Shown: piece after piece, positions 24,066 to 32,648 of the stretch
How positions within the stretch are numbered: the stretch's first letter is position 1
How the letters are laid out: every line of letters begins with the position of its first letter
Assembly: GCA_937901745.1 (NCBI GenBank)
Contig: CALGSZ010000105.1
Span: 62,001-126,000 of the forward strand
Direction: 5' to 3'
Source of the DNA: an uncultured Chloroflexota bacterium
Lineage (GTDB): Bacteria; Chloroflexota; Chloroflexia; Thermomicrobiales; UBA6265
DNA length: 64,000 bases
Program-made: the position numbers and the translations under genes
The notes under the pieces: generated by a model
Told to the model about the DNA's origin: nothing
The model's input: the letters and a program-made list of their open reading frames with translations, nothing else
Database searches by the model: none

Positions 24066-25346
24066 CTACACCGGAATGATCAAGCTCTCCAGATCGCGCG
24101 GGTAGAAGGTCAGCCGCTCAGCGCCATTCTTGCGGATGACGACCGTGTCGCTGTGGCGGAAGCCGGCGAGACCGGGCACGTACAACCCTGGCTCGACGGA
24201 GAGGACCATGTTCTCCTCGATGACGACGTCCTCGCTCCCCTTATCGATGAAAGGCCACTCGTGCCCCTCCAGGCCGATGCCGTGCCCGGTGTGGTGCCGC
24301 TGGAGCTCGCCCAGCCCAAGCTCCTCGAAGGCGCGGCTGACGTCCGCTTCCGCCTCGGCAAAGGTGCGGCCCGGCCGCAGGGCGTCGAAGCCGGCCTGTT
24401 GCAGCTGGAGCATCAGGTCGAAGTACTTCGCGAACTCCGGCGTGGGCTCGCCGACGATCATCGTCCGCTCCAGCTCAGAGGTGTAGCCTCCCACATCGGC
24501 GCCAGCGCCGGTAACGAGCACGTCGCCCGGGCGGACGCCCACGGCGGTGGTGAGGCTGTGCGGCAACGCCGTGTTCGCACCTGCCTGGAACATCGAGACC
24601 ACCGGCATGCCCCAGACCATCGTCAGCGGCTGATAGCTCGGGCCGAGCGCCGCCACCATCATCCGCGTCGCTTCGGCTGAAGCCTCGATAGAGATGTTGA
24701 TCGGGTCGCGGCCGACCTCGATGCGCTCCTGCATCAGGCGATGCGCGAGATTGCCCCACTTGCAGCTTTCGATGATGAAGCGAAGCTCCTCCTCGCTCTT
24801 GACCGCCCGAAGCCGATCAACGATGTCGCGCGCCTTGACCGTTTCGACGCCCGACTCGACGACCTGCGACAGAGCCGGCCCGTCATAACCATTGACGTCG
24901 AGATAGCCATCGTTGTCGCAGCCGATCCGCTTGCCGGGCGCGTTCAGCCCCATCTCGGTGAGAAGATCGGCCAGGTGGTAGAGCGGGTGCTTGGTGCCAC
25001 CCGTCGGGTACTCGGGATAGACCTTGACCCGCGTCACGCCGCGAGCTTTGGCGATGTGCTCCCGCTCCAGCAGCGGAATGAGCGCCCCAAGTCCGCCGTC
25101 CAGTCCGATGACGATCGCCATCGGCCGCTCGGTGCTGAGATGGAAGAACCCAGAAACGTAGGCCATCCGGATCGGGTGGAACAACACGAGGCCGTCCAGC
25201 TTGCGTCGCTCGAGCTCTGTCCGCACGCGCTCGACGCGAGCGTCGTACTCCGCCGGACCGATCTGCCATTCGAGGACCGGCGTTCGCTCCGTCGCCGGCG
25301 CCGCCGCCGCATGTGTCATCGTGCCTTTCCCGTCCGTCATCGCCAT
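24066..25346 (-). CDS. M24-family Xaa-Pro peptidase/creatinase-like protein
   Basis: The start at 25346 has AGGAG seven bases upstream and gives 426 residues. A creatinase N-terminal domain precedes the pita-bread fold. The metal-site region reads AGADVGGYTSELERT, HHTGHGIGLEGHE, SVEPGLYVPG and GFRHSDTVV. The usual second Asp (S-D-x-T-R-T) is Glu and the last Glu (R-x-E-D) is Ser, so one metal site may be altered, as in creatinase-like branches. It follows a complete peptide ABC importer and a DCC protein on the same strand, which suggests cleavage of imported proline peptides or related amidines. Confidence 0.85.
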   Translation of the reverse strand: MAMTDGKGTMTHAAAAPATERTPVLEWQIGPAEYDARVERVRTELERRKLDGLVLFHPIRMAYVSGFFHLSTERPMAIVIGLDGGLGALIPLLEREHIAKARGVTRVKVYPEYPTGGTKHPLYHLADLLTEMGLNAPGKRIGCDNDGYLDVNGYDGPALSQVVESGVETVKARDIVDRLRAVKSEEELRFIIESCKWGNLAHRLMQERIEVGRDPINISIEASAEATRMMVAALGPSYQPLTMVWGMPVVSMFQAGANTALPHSLTTAVGVRPGDVLVTGAGADVGGYTSELERTMIVGEPTPEFAKYFDLMLQLQQAGFDALRPGRTFAEAEADVSRAFEELGLGELQRHHTGHGIGLEGHEWPFIDKGSEDVVIEENMVLSVEPGLYVPGLAGFRHSDTVVIRKNGAERLTFYPRDLESLIIPV

Positions 25347-25407
25347 GACCATTCTCCTCTGGCCTAACTCCGCGTTTCCATGCGCAATCCACCGAGCCGG
25401 CGCCGCG

Positions 25408-25812
25408 TTATGCGCCGGCTCCGCATTCCTCGGGATGCTGCTCGCAGTACGGCTGATCACCCGGCAACCGCCCGCGGTTCCGAGCCACCCAGTCGTAAAC
25501 TCGCTCCTGCAGCCGGGACATACCGGGAATCCGGTAAACGAGCCACGGCAAGCGCGTCCCGAGCGCGACGGAGAGTACCTGAGCGACCGCCGCCGCGCCC
25601 GCGTACCGTCGGTCGTCGGGCGCAACTGCCCAAACCGTGGCGGCGGCCTGCGCCTCAGTCAGCCCGTGCGCGGCCAACACGCCCGGCTTCTGATACGGCA
25701 CGATTGTCACACGTCCCCGGCGGTCGAGCGACCGCGCGATGCGAGCCGATCGCGTGCAGAACCCACATTCCCCATCGAAGATCAACGTCAGCCGTTCGGG
25801 AACGCTTGTCAT
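25408..25812 (-). CDS. DCC family thiol-disulfide oxidoreductase-like protein (DUF393)
   Basis: The 134-residue protein opens with the family hallmark LIFDGECGFCTRSARIAR, a CxxC thiol pair after a beta strand as in thioredoxin-like DCC proteins. A second segment, YAGAAAVAQVLSVALGTRLP, and a YDWVARNRGRLPG tail also fit DUF393. The biological partner is unknown in this family. Its ATG overlaps the TGA of the upstream permease gene (ATGA), a sign of translational coupling. Confidence 0.85.
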   Translation of the reverse strand: MTSVPERLTLIFDGECGFCTRSARIARSLDRRGRVTIVPYQKPGVLAAHGLTEAQAAATVWAVAPDDRRYAGAAAVAQVLSVALGTRLPWLVYRIPGMSRLQERVYDWVARNRGRLPGDQPYCEQHPEECGAGA

Positions 25813-26732
25813 CGCCGGCGGTGCCGGGGATCGAGGGCGTCGCGCAGACCGTCTCCCATCAGGTTGAACGACAGGACCGTCAGGAAGATCGCCATGCCTG
25901 GGAAGAAGGTTTGCCACCAGGCGCCGCGGATCAGCTCACGCTGGCCGTCCTGCAACATATTGCCCCAGGAGGGCGTCGGGATCGTGACGCCGAGCCCAAG
26001 ATAGCTGAGACTCGCCTCGAGGATGATCGCGTAGGAAAGCCAAAGCGTCGCCTCGACGATGATCACCGCCAGCGCGTTCGGGAAGAGATGGCGGAGCATG
26101 ATCCGCAGCGGGCCAGCACCGATCGCTCGCGCGGCCGTGACGAATTCCTGCCCCTTCAGTGCCAAGAATTGACCGCGCACGAGTCGCGCCGCGCCCGGCC
26201 AAGAGGTGAGGCCGATGACGATCACGGTCGTTTTCAGTCCCGGCTGGAAGAGTGAGGCGGCTGTGATCAGCAGCAGGATCTGCGGAACGGAGAGGAGGAC
26301 ATCGGTCGCGCGCATGATGATGCCGTCGACGATCCCGCCGAAGAATCCCGACAGCGCGCCGAGCGCGACGCCAATCGTCATGATGATCGCGACCGACGCG
26401 AATCCGGCCGCGAGCGAAACCTGGCCGCCTTTAATCAGCCTAGCATAGAGATCGCGGCCGTTGCGGTCGGTCCCGAGCCAGTGCTCGGCCGAGGGCGGCT
26501 TGCTCCGCATGCCGGCATAGATCTCATCGTACGGATAGCGCGAGATCCAGGGCGCGGCAATCGCTGACAGGTAGAGGAGAATCACGACCACCAGCCCGGC
26601 CACCGCCAGCCGGTTCTCGGCGAAGCGCCGGACGGTCGTCCACTTCCGACGCCGCGGCAAATCCTCGAGGGCAGGCGAGGTCAGCGACGGGGAGTCCGAA
26701 ACGGCGCTTGCGAATGCCTGCCTCGAGTCCAT
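25809..26732 (-). CDS. Oligopeptide ABC transporter permease (DppC-like)
   Basis: The 307-residue inner-membrane permease has an N-terminal cytoplasmic segment, an early membrane helix (LAVAGLVVVILLYLSAIAAP), a DppC-type GTDRNGRDLYARLIKGGQVSL, and the EAA loop REFVTAARAIGAGPLRIMLR-like stretch (FVTAARAIGAGPLRIMLRHL) that docks the ATPase. About six membrane segments are visible. It is the second permease of the operon; no ATPase subunit gene lies in this window, so it must be encoded elsewhere. Confidence 0.93.
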   Translation of the reverse strand: MDSRQAFASAVSDSPSLTSPALEDLPRRRKWTTVRRFAENRLAVAGLVVVILLYLSAIAAPWISRYPYDEIYAGMRSKPPSAEHWLGTDRNGRDLYARLIKGGQVSLAAGFASVAIIMTIGVALGALSGFFGGIVDGIIMRATDVLLSVPQILLLITAASLFQPGLKTTVIVIGLTSWPGAARLVRGQFLALKGQEFVTAARAIGAGPLRIMLRHLFPNALAVIIVEATLWLSYAIILEASLSYLGLGVTIPTPSWGNMLQDGQRELIRGAWWQTFFPGMAIFLTVLSFNLMGDGLRDALDPRHRRR

Positions 26733-26768
26733 CGGTGCTCCCGTCCCCCTAGACCACGAACCCTAGCC

Positions 26769-27737
26769 TCAACTTGTCAATGACACCCGAGGATCGACGA
26801 GGCAGTACACGAGATCGGTCAGGAGATTGACGACCATGACCGCCACGCCGCTCAACATCGTCACCGCGAGGATGACTGGGTAATCCCGCTGGCCAATGGC
26901 TTTGTAGGCGAGATCCCCGAGGCCGGGCCAAGCGAAAATCTGCTCGATGATGACCGCCCCTCCCAAGATGCGCGGCAATTGCAAGCCAATCACCGTCACC
27001 ATTGGGATCAGCGCGTTGCGAAGGGCGTGGCTGTAGATCACGGCACGGTGATCCAAGCCCTTGGCGCGCGCGACGGTGACATAGTCCTGGTTGACCACTT
27101 CCAGCATCGAAGAGCGCATGAAGCGGGCGAAGTAGGCGATGTTCGGCAGGGTCAGCACGAGCACCGGCATGATGAAGTACTTGATCCGTTCCGGGAATTC
27201 GGCGTTTGCCTGACCGGTGCTGATGACGGGGAGCCAGCCAAGCTTGACCCCGATCCAGATCTGAAGCAAGAGCGCCAGCCAGAAATTCGGCAACGCCAGG
27301 CCGAGGAACGAGCCGACGGTCACGGTGTTGTCGAGCAGCGAGTACTGCCGCGTCGCCGAGATGATCCCCACCGGGACCGCGATTGCTATCCCGAGGAAGA
27401 GGGAGATCGCCTGGAGCTGGATGGTCGACCAGAACCGCTCTCCAATCAGGTCGAGCACCGGCTTGTTGCCGAAGGTATAAGCCGTGCCGAAGTCGCCCTG
27501 GAGTAGGTTTCGCATCCAGATGAAGTACTGCACGGGGAGCGGCTTATCGAGGCCGAGATTCTTGCGGACCTGCTCGACGTATTGCGGGTTGGCCGCGGCG
27601 CGCTCGCCCATCATCGCCAATGCCGGATCGCCCGGCGCGGCGTGGATGAGCGCAAACATCAAGATCGAGAGGCCAATCAGTAGCGGCACGAGAAAGATTG
27701 CGCGCCGCGTGAGGTAGGCCCAGGTCCCGCTCTGCAT
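26769..27737 (-). CDS. Oligopeptide ABC transporter permease (DppB-like)
   Basis: This protein has 322 residues from the ATG at 27737 (AGGT seven bases upstream; a GTG three codons earlier is possible). The DppB features are an N-terminal helix followed by HAAPGDPALAMMG, a periplasmic segment with NLGLDKPLPVQYFIWM, and the EAA loop DYVTVARAKGLDHRAVIYSH. About six membrane helices are visible. It lies between the substrate-binding protein and DppC genes with short gaps, forming one transport unit. Confidence 0.93.
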   Translation of the reverse strand: MQSGTWAYLTRRAIFLVPLLIGLSILMFALIHAAPGDPALAMMGERAAANPQYVEQVRKNLGLDKPLPVQYFIWMRNLLQGDFGTAYTFGNKPVLDLIGERFWSTIQLQAISLFLGIAIAVPVGIISATRQYSLLDNTVTVGSFLGLALPNFWLALLLQIWIGVKLGWLPVISTGQANAEFPERIKYFIMPVLVLTLPNIAYFARFMRSSMLEVVNQDYVTVARAKGLDHRAVIYSHALRNALIPMVTVIGLQLPRILGGAVIIEQIFAWPGLGDLAYKAIGQRDYPVILAVTMLSGVAVMVVNLLTDLVYCLVDPRVSLTS

Positions 27738-27887
27738 CGTCAGCACCTAGCGACGGTGTCCCGATGGCGAATTGCGCCGTGTCGCTCCTCGAGGGGACGA
27801 AAGGCATGCCAACGGACGGCCCGGCCCCTTGCCCCAGCCGCCCGCACGAAGCGAGAGGAGGGGCAAGGGGTCAATGCGTACTTAGAG

Positions 27888-29513
27888 CTATTCCTCCACG
27901 ACAGTCCAGTCTTCCAGCGTGTGGAAGAGGCCATAGGCGGCGCTGTCGACGTAGCCGGTGTAGCGCCGATGCACGACATGGAGGAACGGGCGATACCAAG
28001 CGAAGAACATCGGCACCTCGTCCTGGAGGATCGCCTGGATCTCCTTGTAGATTTCCTTTGCCTTCTCGAGGTCGAGCTCCTGCCGCACCTGCTCGAGAAG
28101 CGCATCGAGCTCGGGGTTGCTGTACTTGGCGAAATTCCCCGGCGAGCCGGTGTGGAACTGCTCGTAAAGCTCGCTCGGCTCCGCTGTCACGCCGGCGAAG
28201 TCGACGCCACAAGCGTCATAGTCACCTTCCACCGTGACACGCTCGACGAGCGTCGCGTACTCGATCACCTCCGGCACGACCTCGATGCCGATCTCCTTCA
28301 GGGCTTGCTGCGTGAAGGTCAGCCAGTCCTCGCGCAGGACGTTCCCCTGATTGACCATGAACCGGATCTGCGTGCCCTCCGGCATGCCAGCTTCCGCGAT
28401 GAGCTGCTTGGCCGCCTCGACGTCGTAGGGGATCGGCTGGAGGTCTTTGTCATACGCCCAGTTGTCCGGCGCGATCGGCCCGTTGCCCGGCTGGCCGAGC
28501 CCGAGCAAGGAGTCCTGCGCGAATTGCTCGGTGTTGAGCGCCATTGCGATCGCTTTGCGGACTTCTTTCTTGCTCAGCCACTCATGTGTGCAATTGAAGA
28601 TCCAGCCGTTGGCCGAGGCGAACGGCGGCACCAGGATCACGAGGTCCGAGTTCTGCTCGAGCTGCTCCTTCGCCGTCGGCGCCGGGTAATTGGAGGCATC
28701 GATGTCGCCGGACTGGAGCGCGAGAACGAGACTGTTGGCGTCGGCGATGGTGCGGTGAGTGAAGCTCGCCAGCGCGGGCTTACCCGGCTGCCAGTAGTAC
28801 GGATTGCGAGTGGCGACGAAGTCCCCACCGACGTCCCACTTCTGGAAGACGAACGGACCGGCCCCCACCGGATTCTGGAAGAACGGGTCGTCGGTCAGGC
28901 TCTTGCCTTCCAGCTGCGCCTTGGGCACGACGAAGATGAAGCGCAAGTTGTAGAGGAACGGCGCGTCCGGCCTGGCGAGCGTGATCTGGAGCGTCTTGGG
29001 ATCGACCACTTTGATCCCGGAGACGTCGTCCGCCTCGCCCGCCGCGTACGCCTCGGCGCCCTCGATCGCGAAGTATTTCGTCTGACGGGACGACCCGGTG
29101 GACTGGGCGAGGTGCCCCTTGATCGTGAACGCAACGTCATCAGCGGTGACATCGGTGCCGTCGGAGAATTTGGCGTTCGGCTGGATCTTGAAGGTGAAGG
29201 TCAGGTTGTCGATCGTCCACTCGGCGGCAAGACCCGGCTCCGGCGCGTACGTCGCGGGATTTGCGCGGACGAATTCGTCGAAGAGCATCTTGCAGCGCCA
29301 GTCGCCCTCGGATTCATCGGAGAGGAACGGATTGATGGTCTTGGCCTCGCCCAGGGTCCCGATGATGATCGTCGGCTCCTCCTGAGCGGCCGCGCGACGC
29401 TCGAGACGCGGGCCGGTCAGCGCCAATCCGGCAGCGGTTGCCGCCGCGCCGCCGACGAGTCTCCGGCGTGTCAGGCGAGATCGGACAAACGGCGCATCGA
29501 GGTGCAGCGTCAT
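27888..29513 (-). CDS. Oligopeptide ABC transporter substrate-binding protein (family 5), Tat-exported
   Basis: The 541 residues begin with a twin-arginine-like signal: LTRRRLVGGAAATAAGLALT, then AAAQEE as the mature start. The body is a family 5 extracellular solute-binding protein with EAKTINPFLSDESEGDW, the typical KFSDGTDVTADDVAFTIKGH segment and VGAGPFVFQKWDVGGDFVAT. It would capture peptides or related solutes outside the membrane for the DppB/DppC permeases downstream. AAAGGAG precedes the ATG. The operon's peptidase gene supports peptides as the ligand. Confidence 0.93.
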   Translation of the reverse strand: MTLHLDAPFVRSRLTRRRLVGGAAATAAGLALTGPRLERRAAAQEEPTIIIGTLGEAKTINPFLSDESEGDWRCKMLFDEFVRANPATYAPEPGLAAEWTIDNLTFTFKIQPNAKFSDGTDVTADDVAFTIKGHLAQSTGSSRQTKYFAIEGAEAYAAGEADDVSGIKVVDPKTLQITLARPDAPFLYNLRFIFVVPKAQLEGKSLTDDPFFQNPVGAGPFVFQKWDVGGDFVATRNPYYWQPGKPALASFTHRTIADANSLVLALQSGDIDASNYPAPTAKEQLEQNSDLVILVPPFASANGWIFNCTHEWLSKKEVRKAIAMALNTEQFAQDSLLGLGQPGNGPIAPDNWAYDKDLQPIPYDVEAAKQLIAEAGMPEGTQIRFMVNQGNVLREDWLTFTQQALKEIGIEVVPEVIEYATLVERVTVEGDYDACGVDFAGVTAEPSELYEQFHTGSPGNFAKYSNPELDALLEQVRQELDLEKAKEIYKEIQAILQDEVPMFFAWYRPFLHVVHRRYTGYVDSAAYGLFHTLEDWTVVEE

Positions 29514-29884
29514 CTTCGACTCCTTTCTCCCGTCGCGTCCACTTCGCTCACCGCTAGCCGGTCAGCCACGCCAACCCAGGGTCCGCGGGAACCACCGCTC
29601 CCCTCCACGGCTCTACGAGCGCATCCGCCCTTCCAACGTTGCTCCTCCGGCCCCGCCGGCGATAGGCTGTTGGCTGCTTTGCGGATTGTCGTTAGATCGC
29701 AGGATAGATGTCAAATAATCGACGATAGCAAGTAGGTCTAGTACGCCTCTCGCGCCAATAAATTTCCCATGGTAAAGGTTTGGAAGTGCACTCTCGCGCC
29801 GATCGTGGTATCCGAAGCGCGGCCAGTCGGCATCTTGTCCTCGCCGCCCTCGAAGTAGAGCCCTACCCGATCGGGAAGAGCTTG
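29514..29884. other. Intergenic region upstream of the peptide importer
   Basis: About 370 bases with no convincing gene. The minus strand holds TTGACA (plus coordinates 29709-29714) and GACAAT (29685-29690) 18 bases apart, a plausible promoter for the peptide transporter operon about 170 bases upstream of its start codon. The region is AT-richer than its flanks near 29690-29790. Confidence 0.4.
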
Positions 29885-31264
29885 TTAGGTTATGTCGAGG
29901 ATGACCTGCGCCAGCGTGAAATAGATGATCAACCCGGTGCCGTCGACGAAGGAGCTAATGAACGGCGCGGAGACGACTGCTGGGTCAATGCGCAGCTTGC
30001 TGAGCGCGATCGGCAGAACTGCCCCAACGGTCGCCGCCCAGACGGCAATCGCCATCACCGCCACGGCGACGGTCAGACCCACTTCCGCCGTCCCCTGGCT
30101 CGTCAGCAAGGCGCGGACGAACATCAACACCGCCAAAACGATGCCCAGCGCGAGCCCGGTCGCCATCTCCTTGCGCAGGATCTGCGGCACATGACGAGGC
30201 TCGACGTCGCCGAGCGCGAGGGCGCGGATGACCGTCGTGACCGTCTGGCTGCCGATGTTTCCACCGGTGCCGATCAAGATCGGGATGAAAAGGCTGAGGA
30301 CCGTCGCTTGGACCAGCACGCGCTCGTAATGATCGAGGATAGAGACAGTCACGAACTGCGCGAGGAAGAGCACCAAGAGCCAGACGACCCGCTTGCGAAA
30401 CAGCAGCACCGGGGAGGCGCGCAAGTAGGGCTCTTCGAGCGGCGCGGAACCACCGAGCCGCTCGATGTCCTCGGTGACCTCGGCTTCGAGCACGTCCGCG
30501 ACATCGTCCGCCGTGATGATGCCGACGAGCCTGCCCTCGTGATCGACCACCGGCAGCGCGAGCAGATCGTGCTCGGTTAGGATCCTTGCCGCCTCCTCTT
30601 GGTCAGTATCGACGCGGACCGCGATGGGATCGCGGTACATCAGCTCGCTGACCGGCGTGTCGCCCCGGCTGAGGACGAGCTTATGGAGCGACAAGACCCC
30701 CAATAGGCGCTCGTGCGAGTCGATGACGTAGACGTAGTTGACCGTCTCGGCCTGCTCGGCCACCTTGCGCAGCGCCGCGATCGCCTGATCGGCGCGCAGG
30801 TCGGGGGAAATCGAGACGAACGCCGGCGTCATGATCCCGCCGGCGGAGTCCGGCGGGTACGCCATCAGCTCGCGGAGCTCGGCCGCCTCGGCCGGCTCCA
30901 TCTGGATCAGGATGACATCCCCAACGGCAGGATCGATTTCCTCGAAGATGTCCGTCGCATCGTCCGGACGAATCTCTTCGAGGATGCCGGCAGCCTCGGC
31001 GGCGGACATGCGCTCGAGGACATCGGCCGCGTCGCGCTCGTCAAGGCGCACGAGCAAGTCGGCCAGCGCCTCATCGCCGAGCACGCTGACGACCCGGCTC
31101 AGCTCGGCCGGCTCGAGATCTTTCAGGAGCGCCAGCGCGTCCTCTTCGACGATACGAGCGGCCAGCCGCTGGGCACGTTCACGATCGCCCGCGGCGATCG
31201 CCGCCCGCAGCTCATCGAGGACAGAGCCGACGCCGGTCGACTCCGAGTGCGGAGGCACCGACAT
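29885..31264 (-). CDS. mgtE: MgtE-type magnesium channel/transporter
   Basis: The 459 residues follow MgtE order: an N-terminal superhelical domain (about 1-130, VLDELRAAIAAGDRERAQRL), two CBS domains (about 140-255: GGIMTPAFVSI and VSELMYRDPIAV), a connecting helix and five membrane segments including PILIGTGGNIGSQTVTTVI, whose GNxGxQ motif lines the Mg2+ pore, and a final Asp-containing SSFVDGTGLIIYF. The cytoplasmic domains sense Mg2+ and close the pore. An 18-nt gap separates it from a small upstream gene. I found no M-box-like leader. Confidence 0.95.
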   Translation of the reverse strand: MSVPPHSESTGVGSVLDELRAAIAAGDRERAQRLAARIVEEDALALLKDLEPAELSRVVSVLGDEALADLLVRLDERDAADVLERMSAAEAAGILEEIRPDDATDIFEEIDPAVGDVILIQMEPAEAAELRELMAYPPDSAGGIMTPAFVSISPDLRADQAIAALRKVAEQAETVNYVYVIDSHERLLGVLSLHKLVLSRGDTPVSELMYRDPIAVRVDTDQEEAARILTEHDLLALPVVDHEGRLVGIITADDVADVLEAEVTEDIERLGGSAPLEEPYLRASPVLLFRKRVVWLLVLFLAQFVTVSILDHYERVLVQATVLSLFIPILIGTGGNIGSQTVTTVIRALALGDVEPRHVPQILRKEMATGLALGIVLAVLMFVRALLTSQGTAEVGLTVAVAVMAIAVWAATVGAVLPIALSKLRIDPAVVSAPFISSFVDGTGLIIYFTLAQVILDIT

Positions 31265-31282
31265 GATGACCGGCGCCCCGGT

Positions 31283-31501
31283 TTACGACTGATTCTTGCG
31301 TTGTCGCGCGGCGACTCGCACCAGCCGCTTCAAGGCGCCCGCGCGCTGTGCCGGGCGCTCATCCACGACCGGCGCCACGGCACGAGTCTCCGTGGACGAC
31401 GGAGTCGTCGGCTCTGCCGCCGGCTTCGGCACTGGCACCGTCCGGACGACAGGCCGATCATCGCCCTGCTGGATGTAGAAGCGCATCGGGGTTTGCTGCA
31501 T
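31283..31501 (-). CDS. Small Pro-rich hypothetical protein upstream of mgtE
   Basis: The 72-residue frame begins MQQTPMRFYIQQGDD, has a Pro/Thr/Ala-rich centre and ends in a basic helix KRLVRVAARQRKNQS. AAAGG precedes the ATG by about nine bases, and the stop codon is 18 nt from the mgtE start, so the two could be cotranscribed. No family or signal is recognised. Coding status rests only on context and the ribosome binding site. Confidence 0.4.
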   Translation of the reverse strand: MQQTPMRFYIQQGDDRPVVRTVPVPKPAAEPTTPSSTETRAVAPVVDERPAQRAGALKRLVRVAARQRKNQS

Positions 31502-32099
31502 GCGTCACCGCCTTTCTACACCGGGCACACTCGCCCGGCCATGTTCGCCCCGGCCTTCCGGGGCGGGCGGCACGCGATCAGCAGCAGAGGCAGATCATGC
31601 GGCGCACGACTCCCGGGAGGCGGAGCGTTCCGGACCTTCTCGATGAGAACTACCGGCGTCCAACGCCGCTCCCTTCACTGAGCCGATGGCGAGCGCTCTC
31701 AATACCCGTTCGGGTTCCTTGCGCCCGCACGCCAATGACGCGCCGACACCCTCGGCGCGTCTGCTGGAGCATAACCGAGCGCCCCCCCTTCGGTCAACCC
31801 AAATTTCACGAAATCATCGGGTACTCGCGCCCGTACGAAGGCGAGCGTTTACAGTGGATCGTTTCAGCCGTATACTTGAGCCATGCAGGAGCTGAGGGCG
31901 CCCGCCCTCGGCTCCTTGTCCATTGTCAGGCGTTGCTCCTCGCGCTCGTCGTTGTCTCCAAGGGAGCCAGCAATGCCGCGTGCGCTGAACGCTCATGCTG
32001 CGCTCCGAGCACGCCGAGTGCGCGTGGAGGGGTCTGGTGAGGCGTCGCTCGCGCCCGGTCTGGCAGGCGCCGCGCGCCGTGGTCGAAAGGATGCCCGTG
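31502..32099. other. Divergent intergenic region between mgtE unit and greA
   Basis: About 600 bases without a supported gene. It contains GC-rich hairpins near 31520-31575 and the greA promoter described separately. Several open frames run through it but lack motifs or family similarity. Confidence 0.4.
31848..31876 (+). promoter_or_regulatory. Sigma70-type promoter for greA
   Basis: TTTACA at 31848-31853 and TATACT at 31871-31876 are spaced by exactly 17 bases. The predicted start site near 31883 leaves a leader of roughly 215 bases before the greA ATG. An ATG lies right at the predicted start site. Confidence 0.7.
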
Positions 32100-32567
32100 A
32101 TGGTGAGAGATCGCGTTGTCCGCTTGACTCCTGAAGGGAAGGCCAAGTTGGAGGACGAGCTGTCCCATCTCCTCAACGTCAAGAAGCCAGAGCTCGCCGC
32201 GCGCATCCAGGAGGCTACCGAGCACGGTGACGTCTCCGACAATAGCGAGTACGAGGCCCTCAAGGATGAGCTCGTCCTCATTGATGCCCGCATCCACGAG
32301 CTCGAGCAGACGCTGGAGCGCGCCGAGATCATCGAGCCAACGAAGGGAGACCGCGTCACCCTTGGCTCCGTCGTCACGATCCGCGACGATTCGGGTGAGG
32401 AAGAGACCTGGCGGCTCGTGAGCCCGGAGGAGGCCGATTCCCGCTCCGGGACGATCTCGACCGATTCGCCGGTGGGCCATGCGCTCATCGGCCGGCGCGT
32501 CGGGGAGAAGGCGACCGTCGAGACGCCGGGCGGCACGATCGTCTACACGATTCTGCGCGTGGCCTGA
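32100..32567 (+). CDS. greA: Transcription elongation factor GreA
   Basis: The start at 32100 gives 155 residues, the normal GreA length, with AAAGG nine bases upstream. The N-terminal coiled coil begins RLTPEGKAKLEDELSHLLN and carries the acidic tip GDVSDNSEYEALKDE, which inserts into the RNA polymerase secondary channel to stimulate cleavage of backtracked RNA. The C-terminal FKBP-like domain includes GDRVTLGSVVTI and SPVGHALIGRRVGEKATVET. Lysyl-tRNA synthetase follows 81 nt later, a frequent pairing in bacteria. Confidence 0.95.
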   Translation: MVRDRVVRLTPEGKAKLEDELSHLLNVKKPELAARIQEATEHGDVSDNSEYEALKDELVLIDARIHELEQTLERAEIIEPTKGDRVTLGSVVTIRDDSGEEETWRLVSPEEADSRSGTISTDSPVGHALIGRRVGEKATVETPGGTIVYTILRVA

Positions 32568-32648
32568 TCCTGCGACAGTCGGGCGGCGAGCACGGCGCGC
32601 GCCGCCGCCGGTCGGCTGCGCGCGCCACGCTAACGCCGAGGAACCGAC

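Noticed and set aside
27756..29735. 659-codon plus-strand frame opposite the peptide-binding protein
   Set aside because: Antisense shadow: no motifs, high Arg/His/Asp content, while the minus strand has a complete Tat-exported binding protein.
31502..31700. M-box (magnesium) riboswitch expected upstream of mgtE
   Set aside because: The conserved M-box sequence blocks are absent; only simple GC-rich hairpins are present.
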